From: Desulfobacterales bacterium
GTDB taxonomy: Bacteria; Desulfobacterota; Desulfobacteria; Desulfobacterales; Desulfosalsimonadaceae
Assembly: GCA_007135795.1 (NCBI GenBank)
Contig: SLIE01000428.1
Span: 1 to 10,278, forward strand
Direction: 5' to 3'
DNA: 10,278 nt
A model generated the notes under the pieces. The model worked only from the letters and a program-made list of their open reading frames with translations, was not told the DNA's origin and did no database searches. Positions 7,003 through 10,278 of the stretch are shown here, in pieces. Positions within the stretch are counted from its first letter, which is position 1, and each line of letters starts with the position of its first letter. Position numbers and translations under genes: made by a program.

Positions 7003-7073
7003 AATATCACCCATAACAATTGTTCGCACATAATTGAAAATTCCATTGGGGTTGGGAATATTGAAAATTGTAA

Positions 7074-7090
7074 CCGAATGTTACATTCGG
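7074..7090 (-). terminator. Possible weak terminator after the radical SAM gene
   Basis: CCGAATG and CATTCGG form a perfect 7-bp stem with a 3-nt loop, about 60 bp past the radical SAM stop. On the minus strand it is followed by TTACAATTTTC, which is only loosely U-rich. It could end the STAS-like/radical SAM transcript, but the stem is short. Confidence 0.35.
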
Positions 7091-7151
7091 ATGAATCATG
7101 AAACAGGCGTAAGCAGGTAGGTTATTCCGTATGTTTAGTGGGTTGCTATGC

Positions 7152-8066
7152 CTATCGGGCGAAACGGACAATCCCTTCTTCCCGTGCCGCCTGCATGGCC
7201 TGGTGGTAATCCGGGGCGGTAAGGGGATGGTCCAGCCCGGGGATTTTCCATGCCCCCCCTGACGGACGATATTGGCTCATCAGGTTGACATAGGTGTTCG
7301 GGGAAATGTTTCCGGCGATGAAGCGCATGATCTCGCGTGTACCGGCAAGATCGTCCGGCATGACAAGGTGCCTGAGGATGAGACCCCGCCGGGCGATACC
7401 CTTTTCATCCGTGACAAGATCGCCGACCTGCCGGTGCATTTCAACGATGGCGGTTCGGGCTGCCTCCGGATAATCAGGGGCGTTGCAGGTCATCTCCGCA
7501 GTCGTTGATTTCCAGAACTTAAAATCCGGCATGTAGATATCGATGACCCCATCGAGCAGTTTTAATGTTTCCGTCCGGTCGTACCCGCTGCTGTTGTATA
7601 CCAGGGGAATGTTCAGCCCTTGTTGAACCGCTGTTTCAACTGCCGAAAGAATTTGCGGCACGACGTGGGACGGGGTTACAAAATTGATATTATGGCACCC
7701 CCTCTCCTGAAGTTTCAACATCATATGGGCAAGATCCTTGCTGGATACATCGTCTCCCAAGCCCTGATGGCTGATCTCCCAGTTCTGGCAGAAATTACAC
7801 ATCAGACTGCAGTAAGTGAAAAAGATCGTTCCGGAACCGTGTGTTCCCACAAGGGGCGGTTCTTCACCGAAGTGTGCATGCAGGGATGAGACCCGGGAGA
7901 GTTTTCCGGTTTTACAGATTCCGGTTTCATTTTCCAATCTGTTGACATGGCATTGTCTCGGGCATAACGTGCAGTCTTCAAGGCGGGTGGTCGCTTCCCG
8001 TGCTTTTATTGCAAGGCTGCCGGTGGCATGGGTTTCAAGGTATGCCGGTTGGAAGTCAGTGTTCAT
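7152..8066 (-). CDS. PflX-like radical SAM protein (COG1313 type)
   Basis: This protein resembles the pyruvate formate-lyase-activating-enzyme-like group often called PflX, cytoplasmic iron-sulfur proteins whose substrate is not established. The radical SAM signature is CSLMCNFC (C86-x3-C90-x2-C93, counting from the start chosen here) inside a typical TYCSLMCNFCQNWEISHQG stretch. Ahead of it lies a second cysteine set, C32-x2-C35-x3-C39-x11-C51 (CTLCPRQC and GICKTG), a usual feature of this group that may bind another cluster. Later family stretches are NINFVTPSHVVPQIL, VYNSSGYD, DIYMPDFKFW and NLMSQYRPSG. The 304-residue length is normal. I prefer the second ATG (8066) because GAGGT at 8074-8078 is 7 nt from it and only 1 nt from the first ATG (8072). 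It follows the STAS-like gene with a gap of 136 bp, so the two may share a transcript. Confidence 0.88.
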   Translation of the reverse strand: MNTDFQPAYLETHATGSLAIKAREATTRLEDCTLCPRQCHVNRLENETGICKTGKLSRVSSLHAHFGEEPPLVGTHGSGTIFFTYCSLMCNFCQNWEISHQGLGDDVSSKDLAHMMLKLQERGCHNINFVTPSHVVPQILSAVETAVQQGLNIPLVYNSSGYDRTETLKLLDGVIDIYMPDFKFWKSTTAEMTCNAPDYPEAARTAIVEMHRQVGDLVTDEKGIARRGLILRHLVMPDDLAGTREIMRFIAGNISPNTYVNLMSQYRPSGGAWKIPGLDHPLTAPDYHQAMQAAREEGIVRFAR

Positions 8067-8193
8067 GGTCATTACCTCGATTTGCCGTTTGAATGGATGG
8101 ATAATTTATTTTTTCTCCACAATCGTCTGTCACAGCCTGTGGGTCATACTCAAACAAATAATCACAGAGATCAGGAAACACACGGGAAAAAAG

Positions 8194-8213
8194 AAAAAAC
8201 CTTTACGTTTTTT
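8194..8213 (-). terminator. Weak A/T hairpin overlapping the stop of the STAS-like gene
   Basis: AAAAAAC (8194-8200) and GTTTTTT (8207-8213) pair around a 6-nt loop that contains the TAA stop of the upstream gene. On the minus strand a second T-run follows. It has the layout of a terminator, but the stem is nearly all A:U, so termination would be inefficient. Read-through into the radical SAM gene is likely. Confidence 0.3.
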
Positions 8214-8604
8214 TCCGATCTTTTTCATAAAGATCAAGTATGGTTTCAGCTTTTTCAGAGGTGTCCGCGATGAAGACGGGGCAGGGATATTTGCTGTAGT
8301 ATGTGGCCACTTCCGATGGGATCAGTCCGGCCGTTGCGGCTTGTTCCAGGGAGAATTCGCCGACCCTCACAACCCCTGCCATGCCGCGTTCCACCAGGAG
8401 TTTCCGGCCTTTTCGAATGAATTGCATGATTTGCTCGTCGATTGTTCCGACGTCAATTATGCGGGTAATGCATGTAAAACCGGGCGTGAGTTTTTCCGCC
8501 GCTTTTGTAATGGCGGCAATCTGATTCTCCAAGGTATTTTCGGGGTATGGGCTATAGGTGATATAAAGACGATTTTTCAGCAGGTTGACTTGGATATCGA
8601 TCAT
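8203..8604 (-). CDS. Small STAS/SpoIIAA-like protein of unknown function
   Basis: I do not recognise a named family. The 133-residue protein has no signal peptide and no membrane segment, so it is probably cytoplasmic. The sequence alternates strands and helices in the order expected of a STAS or SpoIIAA-like fold: strand RLYITYS (12-18), helix from about 24 to 40, strand FTCITRIIDV (43-52), helix DEQIMQFIRKGRKLLVERG (56-74), strand AGVVRVG (76-82), helix to about 105, strand CPVFIAD (107-113) and a last helix with a basic tail. The phrases NRLYIT, PGFTCITRIIDV and GMAGVVRV resemble orphan STAS-like proteins common in Desulfobacterota. The start has AGGAG 9 nt upstream. A weak promoter, TTGACT (8677-8672) with CATTTT 17 bp on, lies before it. 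It is the first gene of a possible pair with the radical SAM gene. The fold assignment is a guess from pattern. Confidence 0.75.
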   Translation of the reverse strand: MIDIQVNLLKNRLYITYSPYPENTLENQIAAITKAAEKLTPGFTCITRIIDVGTIDEQIMQFIRKGRKLLVERGMAGVVRVGEFSLEQAATAGLIPSEVATYYSKYPCPVFIADTSEKAETILDLYEKDRKKT

Positions 8605-8794
8605 GGCTGGTTACTCCTTTGATACTTATCTTGCAAAAATATCGTTGGAAAATGGCATTCATCCCATTTTAAGTCAAGGGTATTTTTTCTTGAAACAATA
8701 AGATCCGGGAACCAGGGGTTTTGTATAGGATTGGAACGATGCGGACATGGTTTGGAAAGATGAAGACGCTATAATTTTGGATAATGTTTGCCTC

Positions 8795-8842
8795 CGGGGT
8801 TTTTAATTTTTGAAATCAGGTATTATGTTTTTAAAAGCCCCG
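8795..8842 (+). other. 12-bp inverted repeat in the probable leader of the glycosyltransferase gene
   Basis: CGGGGTTTTTAA (8795-8806) and TTAAAAGCCCCG (8831-8842) pair over 12 bases with one G-U pair in RNA, around a 24-nt loop. It lies downstream of the TATAAT box at 8770 and about 60 bp before the GTG start, so it would be in the leader. No T-run follows on the plus strand, so it is not a standard terminator. Its role is unknown. Confidence 0.45.
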
Positions 8843-8871
8843 ATCAAAAGCTGGAAGACTGGCGATACAGG

Positions 8872-8890
8872 ATATAAATAGAATTTATAT
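8872..8890. promoter_or_regulatory. AT-rich palindrome just before the glycosyltransferase start
   Basis: ATATAAAT (8872-8879) and ATTTATAT (8883-8890) are perfect 8-bp inverted arms around AGA. The right arm ends 2 bases before GGATGG, the likely ribosome-binding sequence, and 13 bases before the GTG. It could be an operator or a leader hairpin next to the ribosome site. AT-only arms also arise by chance. Confidence 0.4.
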
Positions 8891-8903
8891 TGGATGGTTT
8901 TCT

Positions 8904-10214
8904 GTGGCTTATTGTACAAAATGCAATGTCTATCACAACGCCGGGTTTGTATCCACTCGTTTGATGGGAACAGATGGGGTTTCTCTGGAAGCCGAAAAAT
9001 GGGTGGCCGTATTTAAAGAGCACGGGTTTGATTCCTATTTTTTTGCCGGGGAGCTCGATCGACCTGCCGAGGTCTCATATATTGTCCCAGAGGCTCATTT
9101 CCGTCATCCGGAAATAAAACTTGTTTACGATAATGTATTCGGTTTCAGGTACAGGGGCCGATATATAACCGAACGAATCCATATTTTAAAGGATCGTTTA
9201 AAACAGCACCTCTATGATTTTCTGAAACGGTTCAATATTGATTTGCTGATTTTGCAAAATGTTCTGGCAATCCCATTGAATATTCCTCTCGGCCTGGCCA
9301 TTACGGAGCTTTTGTGTGAAATCGACATCCCGGCGATTGCCCATCATCATGATTTTTACTGGGAGCGGCAGCGTTTTCAGGTAAATGCCGTCAATGATTA
9401 TCTTCAAATGGCATTTCCCCCGCATCTCCGTGATATGGAGCATGTGGTGATCAGTTCCGTTGCATGTAACCAGCTTGGGTTCCGTACCGGAATCGCCGCA
9501 AAGATAATCCCTAATGTAATGGACTTTGAAAACCCGCCCTTACAGGAGAACGACAGTTACAATGATGATGTGCGGGAATCATTAGGCATTGCTGATGATG
9601 AGCTTTTTATTTTGCAGCCTACCCGCGTGGTTAAACGAAAAGGGATCGAGCATGCCATCGAACTGGTTTCCCGCCTTGAAATGAAAGCCAAGCTTGTGAT
9701 ATCCCACGCGTCCGGGGATGAAGGGTATCAATACGAACAACGGATACGGGAGTATTCAAAGCTGCTTAATGTGGAGACGATTTTTGTGTCCGATGTTATC
9801 GGTGATCACCGGGGCAGAACACCTGGTGGAAGAAAAATATACACGTTGAACGATATCTACCCCCATGCGGATCTTGTCACCTATCCTTCCAATTACGAAG
9901 GGTTCGGCAATGCTTTTCTGGAAGCGGTTTATTTTAAAAAACCAATCGTGGTCAATGCTTACTCAATCTATGCGATCGATATCAAACCAAAAGGGTTTTC
10001 AGTTATTGAACTGGACGGTTATGTAACCGAAAAAGCCGTGGAAGAGACCCGGCGTGTTCTGGAAAGTCCGGATCTGTGCCATCGAATGGTGGAACATAAT
10101 TACGATATTGCGTGTACCTTTTTTTCTTATTCCATCCTTAAGCAGGAATTGAGTGCGATTATTCATAAGACCACGGGGTGCAAACCACCCGGGGGAGTAT
10201 TGAATCTCGGTTAA
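8904..10214 (+). CDS. GT4-type glycosyltransferase
   Basis: This is a retaining GT-B glycosyltransferase of the GT4 kind, probably cytoplasmic, moving a sugar from a nucleotide donor. The N-terminal domain starts FVSTRLMGTDGVSLEAEKW (15-33), typical of a subgroup acting on small or soluble acceptors, and contains AHHHDFYWERQRF (146-158). The C-terminal domain has QPTRVVKRKG (238-247), with R241 and K244 or K246 placed to bind the donor phosphates, and the GT4 E-x7-E motif EGFGNAFLE (332-340). The length of 436 is normal. The start is GTG at 8904 with GGATGG 6 nt upstream; no in-frame ATG lies earlier, and the next one falls inside the first conserved motif. The first 11 residues, with C4-x2-C7 and H11, extend beyond the usual start of the fold. 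Some relatives make compatible solutes such as mannosylglucosylglycerate, but the substrate here is not visible. Confidence 0.88.
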   Translation: MAYCTKCNVYHNAGFVSTRLMGTDGVSLEAEKWVAVFKEHGFDSYFFAGELDRPAEVSYIVPEAHFRHPEIKLVYDNVFGFRYRGRYITERIHILKDRLKQHLYDFLKRFNIDLLILQNVLAIPLNIPLGLAITELLCEIDIPAIAHHHDFYWERQRFQVNAVNDYLQMAFPPHLRDMEHVVISSVACNQLGFRTGIAAKIIPNVMDFENPPLQENDSYNDDVRESLGIADDELFILQPTRVVKRKGIEHAIELVSRLEMKAKLVISHASGDEGYQYEQRIREYSKLLNVETIFVSDVIGDHRGRTPGGRKIYTLNDIYPHADLVTYPSNYEGFGNAFLEAVYFKKPIVVNAYSIYAIDIKPKGFSVIELDGYVTEKAVEETRRVLESPDLCHRMVEHNYDIACTFFSYSILKQELSAIIHKTTGCKPPGGVLNLG

Positions 10215-10278
10215 TTTTAGAAGCTATCTCAAAATATTTTTCCCCACAGTATGCACAAAGGAAAACAGTATAAGTAAA

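Larger units (their letters stand above)
6557..7151. other. Long non-coding stretch upstream of sat
   Basis: These 595 bases lie between the sat start and the end of the radical SAM gene, both on the minus strand. Nearest sat is an AT-rich leader and promoter zone (about 6557-6780) with no clear -35/-10 pair. The central part (6858-7002) is a palindromic MITE-like element. Next to the radical SAM stop are a 10-bp direct repeat, ATTGAAAATT, at 7033-7042 and 7060-7069, and a short hairpin at 7074-7090. I see no open reading frame with a ribosome site and no RNA gene I can name. Confidence 0.6.
8605..8903. other. Divergent intergenic region upstream of the glycosyltransferase
   Basis: These 299 non-coding bases separate the minus-strand STAS-like gene from the plus-strand glycosyltransferase. 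They hold the weak TTGACT/CATTTT pair facing left, an isolated perfect -10 box TATAAT on the plus strand (8770-8775) with no good -35 partner, and two inverted repeats listed separately. No small gene is supported here. Confidence 0.5.

Noticed and set aside
8129..8140. CACAG-C-CTGTG palindrome upstream of the radical SAM gene
   Set aside because: The 5-bp arms are too short to support an operator call, and no promoter boxes lie beside it.
7816..8622. 268-codon open frame on the plus strand over the radical SAM and STAS-like genes
   Set aside because: It crosses two well-supported minus-strand genes and their gap, and its translation is low-complexity and unlike any family.
10170..10200. GGGTG/CACCC hairpin near the end of the glycosyltransferase gene
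   Set aside because: It lies inside the coding sequence and is not followed by a T-run, so it is not a terminator.

Overview
The window most likely comes from a dissimilatory sulfate reducer of the Desulfobacterota (Desulfobacterales-like). The main reason is a complete ATP sulfurylase of the dissimilatory type. The neighbourhood also fits: TRAP transporters, a PflX-type radical SAM protein and STAS-like small proteins are common in that group. GC content looks moderate. The assignment rests on recognising protein families by eye, not on a search.

Left part (1-3752, all minus strand): a probable operon transcribed right to left. In order it holds a TRAP solute-binding protein (dctP-like), a small permease (dctQ-like), a large permease (dctM-like, TTG start) and the start of a 5-oxoprolinase subunit A gene (pxpA, LamB/YcsF family), which runs off the left edge. 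A strong 14-bp hairpin lies between the binding protein and the permeases. A good sigma-70 promoter (TTGACA, 17-bp spacer, GATACT) lies about 130 nt upstream of dctP. The gene order suggests that the transporter imports 5-oxoproline or a related lactam or acid that PxpABC would hydrolyse.

Middle (3753-6556): a divergent control region of about 300 bp with several inverted repeats separates the TRAP operon from a plus-strand ROK-family sugar-kinase-like gene. That gene and the minus-strand sat gene converge on one shared GC-rich hairpin terminator. The sat gene appears to be a single-gene transcript within the window.

Right part (6557-10278): a 595-bp non-coding stretch upstream of sat contains a palindromic, MITE-like element of about 145 bp. 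It has 16-bp imperfect terminal inverted repeats and nested internal hairpins. Beyond it, a minus-strand pair encodes a small STAS/SpoIIAA-like protein and a PflX-like radical SAM protein. Divergent to these is a GT4-type glycosyltransferase with a GTG start, preceded by two inverted repeats. No tRNA, rRNA, CRISPR array or intact transposase gene was seen.

I did not find a clearly new multi-gene system. The most interesting signals are the MITE-like element, the TRAP-pxpA linkage, the layered regulatory sites between dctP and the ROK gene, and the atypical ROK protein.
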